The position numbers and the translations under genes were made by a program. Shown piece by piece: positions 34,746 to 43,712 of a stretch of 64,000 bases of DNA. The DNA is from Pseudarthrobacter naphthalenicus. GTDB lineage: Bacteria; Actinomycetota; Actinomycetes; Actinomycetales; Micrococcaceae. Below the pieces are notes generated by a model. That model saw only the letters and a program-made list of their open reading frames with translations. It was not told the origin of the DNA and did no database searches. How positions within the stretch are numbered: the first letter of the stretch is position 1; each line of letters starts with the position of its first letter. The stretch covers positions 124,001 to 188,000 of the forward strand of contig NZ_JARESG010000006.1 of assembly GCF_029076445.1 (NCBI RefSeq), read 5' to 3'.

Positions 34746-36971
34746 ATGAAGGCTCCAGACCAGCAGTACGCTCAGTTCTCCGGAACCCAGCGTCCCCCGG
34801 GCGCCGGTGATACGGCCGAGCCTGCGTCTGTGGACCGGGACCTCCTCCGGCGTCTGGCGGACGCCCATGGTGTCGGCACGTCCTTCCACGGCTGGGACGG
34901 ACTGCCGCACAGTGTCGCCCCCGGCACCCTGGTCAAAGTCCTCGCCGCGCTGGGCGTCAGGGCGGACACGAACGAACTGATCGAAGCTGCCCTGGCCGAG
35001 GCCGAACTGGCGCCGTGGCGCCGGATGCTGCCCCCCGCCGTCGTACTCCAACACGGCGAAACTCCGCTGGTCCCCGTCCACGTCCCGGACGGTGCCACCG
35101 CGAAGGTGACCGTGCTGCCCGAATCGGGTGCGGGCGAGCCCGTGGAGGCGGTCCAGCAGGATGTGTGGGTCCCGCCGCGCGATGTGGACAGTGTGCCCAC
35201 CGGCCGGGCGACGTTCGCCGTACCGGAGGGACTGCCGCTTGGCTGGCACACGCTGCACGCCGAGTCCGACGGCATCACAGCCGAGTGCGCGCTGGTGGTC
35301 GTCCCGGCGCGGCTGAACACTGCCGATTCCTTGGTGGAGCGACGCGGCTGGGGCCTGTCCACGCAGCTGTACTCGGTCCGGTCGAAACGTTCCTGGGGCA
35401 TCGGTGACTTGGCGGACTTGGCGGACCTGGCGGCCCTCAGTGGTGAACGCGGCGCGGATTATGTCCTGGTCAATCCCCTGCACGCGGCGGAGCCCGTCCC
35501 GCCGGTCCAGCCCTCGCCGTATTCACCATCAACACGCCGCTTCTTCAACCCGCTGTACATCCGGGTGGAAGCCATACCCGAACTCGCCTACCTGAAGCCG
35601 CGCAAACGCGCCACGATTGACAGGCTCCAGGAGCAGGTCCAGGGCCTGAACGCCGACGCCGAACGGCTTGACCGGAACGCCGTGTTCGCGGCGAAGCTCC
35701 AGACCCTGGAACTGCTCTACCACGCCCGCCGCTCGCCGGCCCGGCAGGCAGCGTTTGAAGAATTCTGCAGGAGTTCCGGGCCGGGCCTGGACGATTTTGC
35801 TCTCTGGTCGGCCATTCGGGAAGACCTTGCGCCGGAGGACCCGCTGTGGATGGACCCTGACTGCGCTGTGGGGTCACCGGCGGCCGAGGCGCTCAGGGAA
35901 AAGCTAGCCCACCGGATCGGATTCCACCGCTGGCTGCAGTGGATCTGCGACGAACAGCTCGAATACGCGCAGCAGACCGCGCGCCGGGCGGGCATGCGGC
36001 TGGGCGTGGTGCACGATCTGGCCGTGGGTGTTGACCTGAGCAGTGCCGACGCGTGGACGCTCCGTGGTGTCCTGGCGCCCGGGGTCAGTGTTGGTGCGCC
36101 GCCGGACATGTACAACCAGCAGGGCCAGGACTGGAACCAGCCGCCCTGGCACCCTGCACGCCTCGCGGAGGCTGGCTACGCACCGTTCCGCAACATGCTC
36201 TCCACCGTGCTCCGGCATGCCGGCGGCATCCGTGTGGACCACATCCTGGGACTCTTCCGCCTCTGGTGGGTGCCGGCCGGAAACTCACCGCGGGACGGCG
36301 CCTACGTCACGTACGACCACAACGCCCTGATCGGCATCCTGGCCTTGGAGGCCCAGCGCGCCGGGGCCGTGGTGATCGGGGAGGACCTGGGGACGTTCGA
36401 ACCGTGGGTGCGCGACTACCTCGCTGACCGCGGCATCCTGGGCACGTCCATTCTCTGGTTCGAGAACGACGGCGACTCTCCGCTGCCGCCGGAGCGGTAC
36501 CGTACGCAGGCGCTCGCCAGCGTCAACACCCACGACCTGCCGCCCACAGCCGGCTATCTTGCAGGGGACCATGTGGCGCTCCGGAGCAGGCTGGGGCTGC
36601 TGGAACGGTCCGAAGCCGAGGAACGGGCGGACCATGATGCCACCCTCGAGAAGATGATGGGGTTGCTGCGCGAACGCGGGCTGCTGCCTGACGGCGGCGT
36701 TGGCGACGACCACGGGAGCGAGGAGCGCACCATCGAGGCGCTGCACCGCCTCCTTGCCCAGACGCCGTCGATACTGCTCGGCGTCGCGTTGGTTGACGCG
36801 GTGGGGGAGCGGCGCGTGCAGAACCAGCCCGGCACCACCGAAGCGCTCTATCCGAACTGGCAGGTTCCGCTGGGTGACCCGGCCGGCAAGCCCGTGTTCA
36901 TCGATGACCTCCCAGGCAACGCCAGGTTCAACTCGCTCCTCGCCGCAGTGTCGGAGTCATTGGGCAGGTAG
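34746..36971 (+). CDS. malQ: 4-alpha-glucanotransferase (amylomaltase)
   Basis: 741 residues, GH77. MalQ transfers alpha-1,4-glucan segments in maltodextrin and glycogen metabolism. An actinobacterial N-terminal extension (about 1-210) precedes the (beta/alpha)8 catalytic domain with SPYSPSTRRFFNPLYI. The nucleophile Asp is in GIRVDHILG, the acid/base Glu in IGEDLGTF and the third acidic residue in NTHDLP. The 250s-loop region GAPPDMYNQQGQDW is conserved. ATG at 34746 has GAGGCGG as SD. No other mal or glg gene is nearby. Confidence 0.96.
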   Translation: MKAPDQQYAQFSGTQRPPGAGDTAEPASVDRDLLRRLADAHGVGTSFHGWDGLPHSVAPGTLVKVLAALGVRADTNELIEAALAEAELAPWRRMLPPAVVLQHGETPLVPVHVPDGATAKVTVLPESGAGEPVEAVQQDVWVPPRDVDSVPTGRATFAVPEGLPLGWHTLHAESDGITAECALVVVPARLNTADSLVERRGWGLSTQLYSVRSKRSWGIGDLADLADLAALSGERGADYVLVNPLHAAEPVPPVQPSPYSPSTRRFFNPLYIRVEAIPELAYLKPRKRATIDRLQEQVQGLNADAERLDRNAVFAAKLQTLELLYHARRSPARQAAFEEFCRSSGPGLDDFALWSAIREDLAPEDPLWMDPDCAVGSPAAEALREKLAHRIGFHRWLQWICDEQLEYAQQTARRAGMRLGVVHDLAVGVDLSSADAWTLRGVLAPGVSVGAPPDMYNQQGQDWNQPPWHPARLAEAGYAPFRNMLSTVLRHAGGIRVDHILGLFRLWWVPAGNSPRDGAYVTYDHNALIGILALEAQRAGAVVIGEDLGTFEPWVRDYLADRGILGTSILWFENDGDSPLPPERYRTQALASVNTHDLPPTAGYLAGDHVALRSRLGLLERSEAEERADHDATLEKMMGLLRERGLLPDGGVGDDHGSEERTIEALHRLLAQTPSILLGVALVDAVGERRVQNQPGTTEALYPNWQVPLGDPAGKPVFIDDLPGNARFNSLLAAVSESLGR

Positions 36972-37010
36972 GGCCCGGTACCGCTGGGGGCTGGCGGCCA
37001 GCCCCGGGCC
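36972..37010 (+). terminator. GC-rich hairpin after malQ
   Basis: GGGGCTGG/CCAGCCCC around a CGG loop (36987-37005), with GGCCCGG/CCGGGCC as an outer alternative pairing. It starts directly after the malQ stop and has no T tract. Confidence 0.5.
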
Positions 37011-37070
37011 GGGGCGAGAATGTGAGCAACCGGCCGGAAAGTCCTTCGGCGGCTGCACGGGAGGAAGCAC

Positions 37071-37979
37071 ATGGGCGACGGACCAGTACTGGTGGTGGGC
37101 GGGACCGGCATGCTGGGGAGCCAGGTTGTCAAAGAGCTCCTCGGCCGCGGTAAAAAAGTCCGGGCTCTGGTGCGGCCGGGGTCAGACGCCTCCCGGGTGG
37201 AAGCAGCCGGCGCACAGGTTGCCCGCGGCGACATGATGGATCCGGCGTCGCTGTCGCGGGCCATGGAGGGCGCCGACGCCGTCATCACCACGGCGGCCGG
37301 GTACACCCGGCACCGCAAGGGTGATACCAGTGCCACCGACAGTGAAGGCAACACCAACCTTGTGGAGGCGGCTAGCCGCTCGGGGATACGGCGGTTCGTC
37401 CTCACCAGCATCCTCACCTGCGACCAGACTCCTCAGGTGCCGCACTTCTGGCACAAGAAACTCGCGGAGGACCGTCTGGAGCACCTCGGTGTTCCGTTCG
37501 TGGCGCTTCGTCCGGGTGCTTTCCTGGACCAGGTCACCCGCTTCGGCGGGGACCCCATCGACAAGCGGCGGCTCATCTGGTTCGGTTCGGCCCGGATCCC
37601 GTTGACGTTTGTGCACACTGCGCATTTGGCAGATTATCTCGCCGCCGCCGTCGATATTCCCGGGATGGAAGGCCGGCGCGTCGATATCGGCTGGGACCGC
37701 GCGGTAAGCATGCAGGAAATTGCAGACATTGCGGGACGGCTCACTGGCAAGACCATTCGCGTCCGTTCGGTGCCCGCCGGTTTGCTGCGGGCCGCAGGGA
37801 CAGTGCTGGCCCCGGTCAACCCGATGGCCAAAGACATGGAAGCCATGATCGACTGGTTCCAGACCGGGCGCTATGTTGCCGACACCACCCTGCAACAGCA
37901 GTTCTTCGGGACGCCTCCCACCGCCGAGGATGCCGTCCGCCGACTCATTTCCGATCTTGGGCATAGTCCTGAGTCCTGA
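37071..37979 (+). CDS. NmrA-like NAD(P)-binding reductase
   Basis: 302-residue atypical SDR. The nucleotide motif GGTGMLGSQVVKEL is at residues 10-23, followed by RALVRPGSDASR, where a basic residue after beta-2 suggests NADP preference. ITTAAGYTRHR and FVLTSIL continue the Rossmann fold. The canonical YxxxK is not seen, as in NmrA/isoflavone-reductase relatives, so it may bind rather than reduce. SD GGGAGGAAG precedes the ATG. The methyltransferase gene follows 16 nt after its stop. Confidence 0.85.
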   Translation: MGDGPVLVVGGTGMLGSQVVKELLGRGKKVRALVRPGSDASRVEAAGAQVARGDMMDPASLSRAMEGADAVITTAAGYTRHRKGDTSATDSEGNTNLVEAASRSGIRRFVLTSILTCDQTPQVPHFWHKKLAEDRLEHLGVPFVALRPGAFLDQVTRFGGDPIDKRRLIWFGSARIPLTFVHTAHLADYLAAAVDIPGMEGRRVDIGWDRAVSMQEIADIAGRLTGKTIRVRSVPAGLLRAAGTVLAPVNPMAKDMEAMIDWFQTGRYVADTTLQQQFFGTPPTAEDAVRRLISDLGHSPES

Positions 37980-37995
37980 GTTGAGAAGGGTTGCC

Positions 37996-38856
37996 ATGGC
38001 AGGCTCTGTGGGCTGTGAATCCGCTTCCAGTGCAGTGTCCGTTGCGGCCATCGAGGACCGGCTGCGGACGGCCGGCTGTGTATTTGCCGAGGATGAGGCC
38101 CGGCTCCTGGTGGCCGCCGGGGGGTCTCCCGCTGACGTTGCCGCTCTCGTGGAGCGTCGGGTGTCCGGCTATCCGCTCGAGTACATTGTGGGGTGGGCAG
38201 AATTTGCTGGCCTGAGGATTGAACTCGACGCCGGCGTTTTCGTTCCACGGCGCCGCACCGAACTCATGGTCAACGAAGCCGTGGCGCTCTTGTCCAAGGA
38301 TGCGGTTCACGGGTCCCCTGCTCGGGTGACGAGGCAGCAGATTCCCGCACGAGCCGCTGTTGTTGTTGATCTGTGCTGCGGGTCCGGTGCGGCCGGCGCT
38401 GCCATCGCGTCCAGGCTTGAACGGCTCGAACTGCATGGTGCGGATGTTGACCCGGCTGCCGTAGCGTGTGCGGCCCGCAACGTTGCGAAAGTGGGTGGGG
38501 CAGTTCACCAGGGTGATCTCTACGACGCCCTTCCTGCTTCCCTCAGGGGCAAAATTTCCGTACTGACAGCGAATGCCCCGTATGTTCCGACGGCTGAGAT
38601 CGCTACCATGCCCCGCGAGGCACGGGACTACGAGCCTCTGCTATCGCTCGACGGCGGCGCGGACGGCCTCGATCTTCATCGCCGGGTGGCAGAGGGGGCC
38701 TCGGAGTGGCTGCGGGCCGGAGGGCATCTCATCATTGAAACAAGTGATCGCCAGGCCGGAGACACAGCATCCATCATGTCCGCTGCCGGACTCGCCGTCC
38801 GCATTGTCAGGTCAGAAGAACTCGACGGCACCGTAGCGGTCGGCCGAAAAGGCTAA
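37996..38856 (+). CDS. PrmC-like protein N5-glutamine methyltransferase
   Basis: 286 residues resembling the actinobacterial PrmC-related methyltransferases that modify a Gln in a translation or other factor. A small helical N-domain has VSGYPLEYIVGWAEFAGL, then the SAM fold DLCCGSGAAGAAIA (about 122-135) and GADVDPAAV. The catalytic NPPY motif is replaced by NAPYVP, as is known in this sub-family. It is not the housekeeping PrmC, which normally follows prfA. SD GAGAAGGG precedes the ATG. Confidence 0.85.
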   Translation: MAGSVGCESASSAVSVAAIEDRLRTAGCVFAEDEARLLVAAGGSPADVAALVERRVSGYPLEYIVGWAEFAGLRIELDAGVFVPRRRTELMVNEAVALLSKDAVHGSPARVTRQQIPARAAVVVDLCCGSGAAGAAIASRLERLELHGADVDPAAVACAARNVAKVGGAVHQGDLYDALPASLRGKISVLTANAPYVPTAEIATMPREARDYEPLLSLDGGADGLDLHRRVAEGASEWLRAGGHLIIETSDRQAGDTASIMSAAGLAVRIVRSEELDGTVAVGRKG

Positions 38857-38972
38857 GCGCTGCTCCCGGTTACTCAGTTCGCGTCTAACCGTTTGCGTTT
38901 AACAGTTTGCAGGATTGCGCCGGCAGGGGCCCATGCCGGCGCGGCAACGGAGTTACCCCTGCTCGACCCTGC

Positions 38973-40739
38973 TTATTCGCGTTGCCGGGGCGGCGGCGGG
39001 GGCGGTTTGAAGTACTGGTTTTGTCGGGGTCTTTGAGCCGGGTCGATGTGGCGTGGCGGTGTGAACCAGGGGGTGCCGTGGCCGGCTTGGATGGTCCACT
39101 GTTCTTTGTGGATGAGGTGGTGGTGATGGGAACACAGGAGTACGCCGTTGCTGACATTGGTTGGTCCGTCTTGTGACCAGTAGGTGATGTGGTGGGCTTC
39201 GCACCATGGGGCGGGGATGGTGCAGTTGGGGAAGGCACAGCCTTGGTCGCGAGCGGTGAGGGCGAGGCGTTGCGCGGCAGTAAAGAGCCGGTTCCTGCGG
39301 CCAAGGTCCAGGATTTCCCCGTGGGTGCCGAGGAGTACGGGGATGACATCGGCGTCGCAGGCAAGTTTTCTGATGGTGGCCGCTGCCACAGGCCCGGTGA
39401 AGACATAACTCCCGGTGCCTTGACCGGTGCCTTGACCGGTGCCTTGGCCGGCGCCCGGGGTGATGCCCGGGCCGGATGCGGGGCTGGCTCCGGCGCCAGG
39501 GCCAGCGGCGGACGGGATGTGGGGGAGGAGGTCCTGGTAGTTGATGGTGGCGAGGATCTGGGGTCGGTTTCCGCCGGCTGTGGGCAATTTGTCCGTGGTG
39601 AGCGCTGCCTTGAAGGCGGTGACGATCCCGTCGAGTTGTTTCTGGGAGCGGGTGCGCCGGTCAAGGTCCGGGCCGCTGCCCTCCCACGCGCTGCCGCCTG
39701 CACGTGCCCCGGCATCTTCCTGGCCGCCTCCAACGTTAGCTGCATCATTGCCGCTGGCCGCGTGGTCGGGCGCAGATTGGCGGGTGCGGGGGTTGGTGGC
39801 TGCGTTCATGATGGTGGCGAAATATTCGTATTGGTCAGTGGTGGCGAAGATTTCGAGGTGATGAAGGCCGTGGCGGGGCCGACGGATGAATACGCCCTGG
39901 GTGTGGCGAAGTGCTTCTTCGGTGGGTTCGGTGCCATCGGCATCGAGGGTATCGGCCCAGCGCCGGGCGACTCGGGCGACGAAATCCGGGTCGGCAGTAG
40001 CGGCTGTCCGGGTTAGGTCGTGTTCGATCCGGTGGAGGGTCTCGGCGGTGGTGTGGTGCTTAAGGCGGTCCAGGGTGGCGCTGATGATGGTTCCGGTCCG
40101 CGAGGACAATACCGGCCCGGGGCTTGCCGGCGCGGCGAGTTGGTTGACGTCTTCGGTGCTGGCTTCTGCGGTGCTGGCGGGTGCAAAAGCTGCGGCGAGG
40201 TGTTCGTGTGCCGGCGCAATCCGGTCCCCGGTGAGCGTGGTTTCGGGCAGGATGGCATGGGCGAGGTGGAGCCGCCGTTTGGCTTCGCCGAGCCCGATCC
40301 GCAGCCGGACTCGCAGGAACTCGGCGGTAGTTTTGCAACCGTCATCGGCAGGCGATGTGGGGACCGGTATGGCGGCAGCAGGCAGGGCGGGGCCGATGGC
40401 GGGCCACGCTGCGTCGGTTTCATTCAGGGTTTCGGTGCCGTTATCCCAGCCTGTAACCCAGGTCCTGGCAGCCCGGGTTGTTGCGGCGGAAATGATGGCC
40501 TGGGTGCGAGTGCGGTCCACAGTTCCGGCGGCGAGAATCTGGAGGTAGTCCACGGACCGTGAGAGCTCCTCGGCCTGGGCGGCGAATTCGGCGGCCTCGG
40601 CGTAGTCCGCCATGGCCAGTTGCCCCGGAACCGCAGCCAGCGCGGCACTGACTACGGCGATGGCGGTCGCCAAGCTCACGGGCGCCGGAACGGCGGCGCT
40701 GCCGCCATTCCCCATGAGCCGCTCCGTCAAAGCCTCCAT
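38973..40739 (-). CDS. DUF222 / HNH endonuclease-domain protein (copy 2)
   Basis: 588 residues: a helical DUF222 N-terminal region and a C-terminal HNH motif with CAFPNCTIPAPWCEAHHITYW and LCSHHHHLIHKEQW, where Cys residues bind Zn and the HH pair forms the metal-nuclease site. It diverges substantially from copy 1 (longer, ends in a poly-Pro PPPPPPRQRE tail). A GTGQ repeat near residues 430-445 comes from a 12-bp DNA tandem repeat. As for copy 1, biological role is unknown. Nuclease activity is inferred from the motif. Confidence 0.87.
   Translation of the reverse strand: MEALTERLMGNGGSAAVPAPVSLATAIAVVSAALAAVPGQLAMADYAEAAEFAAQAEELSRSVDYLQILAAGTVDRTRTQAIISAATTRAARTWVTGWDNGTETLNETDAAWPAIGPALPAAAIPVPTSPADDGCKTTAEFLRVRLRIGLGEAKRRLHLAHAILPETTLTGDRIAPAHEHLAAAFAPASTAEASTEDVNQLAAPASPGPVLSSRTGTIISATLDRLKHHTTAETLHRIEHDLTRTAATADPDFVARVARRWADTLDADGTEPTEEALRHTQGVFIRRPRHGLHHLEIFATTDQYEYFATIMNAATNPRTRQSAPDHAASGNDAANVGGGQEDAGARAGGSAWEGSGPDLDRRTRSQKQLDGIVTAFKAALTTDKLPTAGGNRPQILATINYQDLLPHIPSAAGPGAGASPASGPGITPGAGQGTGQGTGQGTGSYVFTGPVAAATIRKLACDADVIPVLLGTHGEILDLGRRNRLFTAAQRLALTARDQGCAFPNCTIPAPWCEAHHITYWSQDGPTNVSNGVLLCSHHHHLIHKEQWTIQAGHGTPWFTPPRHIDPAQRPRQNQYFKPPPPPPRQRE
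39414..39455. repeat. 12-bp tandem repeat inside DUF222-HNH copy 2
   Basis: GGTGCCTTGACC occurs about 3.5 times (last units carry G for A or C for T). It encodes GTGQ repeats and keeps the frame, so copy-number changes would only alter linker length. Confidence 0.75.
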
Positions 40740-40888
40740 AGGAATACTCTGCCGTAGGGGTCTGACATTATTGCCGGCGTCGAACCTTCCCGCGCAGCTC
40801 CCGAGGGTCAGCTGATTTGTACCGGCCCTTGTTCAGTGATCCCAGAGCCTTCGCCGGTTGGAGCTGTCCGGAGGCCACGGCTGAAGGC

Positions 40889-41587
40889 TCAGGCCGGAAT
40901 GGTTTCGATCATCGACGACATCAGGGCGGACATCTTGATGTTCGTCACCACGATATTGAGGACGAAAACGGCGATCAGGACCCAGATGGGCACCAGTCCC
41001 CGCCCCCGGGCTACCTTCGCCATGATGACGGAGCGTCCGATGACATACACGGCGCTGCTGAGGAAGCTCCATGCCCAATGGAACGGCCTGACAACGCCGT
41101 CCCTGGTGAGCCCTTGCGAGTCGAACCACGCAAGCACAATTGAAGCCGCGTAGGCGGCAAAGCCCGAGAAAAGGAGCAGGAAATAGGCCGGAGTGAAAAG
41201 CGACCAAGGGTCCAGCGTCTGCTGCCGACCCACTCGGATGAATCTGAATTCCGGGGTCCAGAGCAGCAGAAGAACCGTGGACAGCAGGGGCAGCAGGGTG
41301 ATGACCCAAATCAGCGGGTTGTAGACGGGGGCGTCACGCCTGAGGAGCGGACGCTCAGAGGTAAAACCGACGTTCGCATGAGGACCGCCGGGATAACCAG
41401 CCTGGGTGTAGGGGTTGGTCCCCGCGTAGGGGCTGGTAGCGGCCGGCCATCCCTGAAGGACCGGCTGGGCGGGTGTGCTGAACTGGTCGGTCCAAGCGAA
41501 ACCGTCCCACCAGCGGAGCCGTCCAGTGCCGGCAGGATCCGTGTACCACCCCGGGGGTGCAGCCGGAATGTTGCCTGAAGTGCTCAT
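40889..41587 (-). CDS. DUF2510-domain membrane protein
   Basis: 232 residues. An N-terminal DUF2510 module (about 8-40: PPGWYTDPAGTGRLRWWDGFAWTD) precedes four hydrophobic helices (about 95-115, 133-155, 170-190 and 205-225). DUF2510 modules are thought to be small extracytoplasmic or cytosolic adaptors with unknown ligand. SD CGGGGG precedes the ATG. It is close to a YtxH-like gene and a GlsB-like gene on the same strand, suggesting an envelope or stress cluster. Confidence 0.78.
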   Translation of the reverse strand: MSTSGNIPAAPPGWYTDPAGTGRLRWWDGFAWTDQFSTPAQPVLQGWPAATSPYAGTNPYTQAGYPGGPHANVGFTSERPLLRRDAPVYNPLIWVITLLPLLSTVLLLLWTPEFRFIRVGRQQTLDPWSLFTPAYFLLLFSGFAAYAASIVLAWFDSQGLTRDGVVRPFHWAWSFLSSAVYVIGRSVIMAKVARGRGLVPIWVLIAVFVLNIVVTNIKMSALMSSMIETIPA

Positions 41588-41775
41588 GCGTACCCCCGAA
41601 TATCCCGGCCGGCCCGTTAGGCCCCGGTGGTTGCCATCACCTGAGACGCCACCGGCCGCCGCGTCCCCCAAGGATCGCGACGGCCAGCAAGGTCAATTAG
41701 TTTTAGCACAGTTCCCGCAGGCCATTGTTCCCCTGCGGCGGCGGAGCCGTTCCGTACCCGTCAGAAAGACACAGG

Positions 41776-42297
41776 TCACTCCCGCCGGTGGTCAACGTTC
41801 GTGGCTGCGCCGGCAGGAGTGGCGCCACCCTCATCGGACCAGTCCTGGCCCTGGTTGTCGTTGAGGGCCGGGTCCGATTCAACATCAGAGGTGCCCAGGT
41901 TCACCGTTTCAGGGTGCGTGCTGTGGGCGGGGATGTGGTCCCCGGCGGCGCTGGTCTGGTCCCCGGCGGCGCCGGTCTGGTCCCCGGCGGTGCCGGACGC
42001 ACTCTGTGGGGCGCCGGCGTCGGACGTCTTTGCCTTGCCGTTGCCGGACGCATCATGGTGAGCCGCGGACCCGATCATGGTGCCCGCACGGCGGGCCGCC
42101 TCGCCAAGTTGGTCGGCAACCCCGGGAGCCTTTTCCTTGATGGCCTCCGTGGCGGCGCTGACCTTGTCCTGGACGGGCTTACTGTCCCAGATGCCCGCCG
42201 CCCTTGACTTGAGTTTGTCGTAAGCTGCCCGTCCGGACCGGGATCCCAAGACGTAGCCTGCTGCAATGCCAATGCCCAAAAGAAGTTTCGATTTCAT
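41776..42297 (-). CDS. YtxH-like membrane-anchored protein with repeat tail
   Basis: 173 residues. MKSKLLLGIGIAAGYVLGSRSGR is a short N-terminal hydrophobic segment of YtxH type, followed by an amphipathic helix (about 25-75) and a low-complexity acidic tail with GDQTGAA-GDQTSAA units. The tail is derived from a 21-bp DNA repeat. YtxH proteins are stress-induced in Bacillus; role here unknown. The ATG has a good CAGGAG SD. It lies upstream of the DUF2510 gene and downstream of the GlsB-like gene, separated from it by a terminator. Confidence 0.72.
   Translation of the reverse strand: MKSKLLLGIGIAAGYVLGSRSGRAAYDKLKSRAAGIWDSKPVQDKVSAATEAIKEKAPGVADQLGEAARRAGTMIGSAAHHDASGNGKAKTSDAGAPQSASGTAGDQTGAAGDQTSAAGDHIPAHSTHPETVNLGTSDVESDPALNDNQGQDWSDEGGATPAGAATNVDHRRE
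41936..41996. repeat. 21-bp tandem repeat inside the YtxH-like gene
   Basis: Three near-identical 21-bp units starting TGGTCCCCGGCGGCG; each encodes seven residues of the tail, so the frame is preserved. Confidence 0.75.
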
Positions 42298-42355
42298 GAT
42301 GAACTCCTGCCCGATAAGAAGGTGTCACGCTCCGGCTTGAATAGCCGGGGGAAAG

Positions 42356-42391
42356 AAAACCGGCCCAGGGAGGTGTCCCGGGGCCGGTTTT
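42356..42391 (-). terminator. intrinsic terminator of the GlsB-like gene
   Basis: AAAACCGGCCC/GGGCCGGTTTT with inner GGGA-GGTG-TCCC, ending in a T-rich stretch (TTTTCTTTC) on the minus strand. It lies 17 nt after the stop. Confidence 0.85.
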
Positions 42392-42407
42392 CAGGCCGGT
42401 AACGAAG

Positions 42408-42674
42408 TTAGCTGCGAGCGCTGCGCTTCGTGACCAGGCCGTAGATCAGCAGCACGATGATCGAACCGACGATCGCGAGCAGCCAGGTCTGGATCGAGAA
42501 GAAATCCTGCAGCGGCGCATTGAAGAGCAGGCCACCAAGCCAGCCGCCGAGGAACGCTCCGACTACACCGAGCAGCAAGGTGATGAAAATGCCGCCACCC
42601 TGCCGGCCGGGAAGGATCGCCTTAGCGATAGCACCGGCAATAAGGCCAAGAATCAGAAATCCAAAGAAGCCCAT
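42408..42674 (-). CDS. GlsB/YeaQ/YmgE family small membrane protein
   Basis: 88 residues with three hydrophobic helices. The family signature is clear: GFFGFLILGLIAGAIAKAILPG, then GGGIFITLLLGVVGAFLGGWLG. This family is annotated as transglycosylase-associated and is often stress-induced; no enzyme activity is established. ATG with an AGAGGGA SD. A candidate promoter lies 70-100 bp upstream and a strong terminator follows, so it is a single-gene unit. Confidence 0.92.
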   Translation of the reverse strand: MGFFGFLILGLIAGAIAKAILPGRQGGGIFITLLLGVVGAFLGGWLGGLLFNAPLQDFFSIQTWLLAIVGSIIVLLIYGLVTKRSARS

Positions 42675-42743
42675 TTTTGTCGTTCCCTCTTCCTAAGTCA
42701 GGGAGGTGCCCGGATCCCGGGTACGCTTCATCCCTCTGCCTCA

Positions 42744-42773
42744 ATACTAATCATGCTTAGTTTCTTTTCGCCA
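42744..42773 (-). promoter_or_regulatory. candidate promoter of the GlsB-like gene
   Basis: On the minus strand TGGCGA (42768-42773), 18-nt spacer, TAGTAT (42744-42749), in a locally A/T-rich stretch about 70 nt before the ATG. Confidence 0.35.
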
Positions 42774-42808
42774 CTCCGGATCCCGGTGGAGGGCCCGTTC
42801 AGGGCCGT

Positions 42809-43642
42809 TTAGTGCCCTGTCCGGTCTGAATCATTCCCGGCTCCCGGACCTTCGTCCAGGTCCGCAAGTTCCGCTAGATCCTGCGGGCTCAGGGCGAAGT
42901 CAAAGACCTCCAGGTTCTGCCGCATGCGCTCGGAATTAGCCGATTTTGGAATAACTACAAGTCCTTGCTCAATATGCCACCGCAACACCACCTGGGCAGG
43001 TGTTTTGCCATACTTCTCACCCAGTTGAGTCAAAATGGGCGCCTGTAAGAGGCTTGCTCCGGAACCTCCCAGCGGGCTATAGGACTCGGTGACGATCCCG
43101 TGCCGCGAATCGAATTCGCGATCAGCTGTGCGGGTGACGGCCGGGCTCAGCTGAATCTGGTTTACGGCCGGCACAACGTCCGTCTCGGCCAGAAGCCGTT
43201 CCAAGTGGGCTGGCTTGAAGTTGGAGACGCCGATGGACCGGGCTTTCCCCTCGGCCTGCAGCCGTTCAAACGTCTTCCAGGTGGAGACAAATTCGTCGCG
43301 TCCGGGGAGCGGCCAGTGGATAAGCAGCAGGTCCACATAGTCCAACCCCAAGCGGCTCAGTGACCCCTCAAGCCCCGCCACAGCCCGGTCCTGGCCCTGG
43401 AACTCCCCGTCCAGCTTGGTGGTAATGAACAGTTCGCCACGGTCGATTCCGCTGGCGCGGATGCCGTTCCCCACGCCCTCCTCGTTGCCGTATTTCACGG
43501 CGGTGTCGATGTGCCGGTACCCGGCCTCCAGGGCATGCACGACGGCGGTCGCCACCTGGCGGTCGTCCAGCGGCCAGGTGCCGAGCCCCAATTGCGGGAT
43601 GGAGTGGCCGTCATTGAGCGTGATGAGCGGTGAAATTGTCAT
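42809..43642 (-). CDS. aldo/keto reductase (2,5-diketo-D-gluconate reductase type), copy 1
   Basis: 277-residue NADPH-dependent aldo/keto reductase. The TIM-barrel tetrad is visible: AGYRHIDTAVKYGNE (Asp, Tyr), FITTKLDG (Lys) and LLIHWPLPG (His). The C-terminal cofactor site has VIPKSANSERMRQN. ATG at 43642 begins MTISPLITLNDGHSIPQ, the normal AKR start; the open frame upstream is not used. It is homologous to the AKR at 45804-46625. Substrate unknown; 2,5-DKG reductase-like enzymes accept many carbonyls. Confidence 0.92.
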   Translation of the reverse strand: MTISPLITLNDGHSIPQLGLGTWPLDDRQVATAVVHALEAGYRHIDTAVKYGNEEGVGNGIRASGIDRGELFITTKLDGEFQGQDRAVAGLEGSLSRLGLDYVDLLLIHWPLPGRDEFVSTWKTFERLQAEGKARSIGVSNFKPAHLERLLAETDVVPAVNQIQLSPAVTRTADREFDSRHGIVTESYSPLGGSGASLLQAPILTQLGEKYGKTPAQVVLRWHIEQGLVVIPKSANSERMRQNLEVFDFALSPQDLAELADLDEGPGAGNDSDRTGH

Positions 43643-43712
43643 CACCCCAGTCTGCCCGCAAACAGGCAGTTGCGCAGCGCCCGAACGGGCCCGGAGCGCG
43701 GGTGGAAAAGGC

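Noticed and set aside
39414..39455. CRISPR-like array
   Set aside because: 12-bp units without spacers, inside a coding frame; no cas genes in the window.
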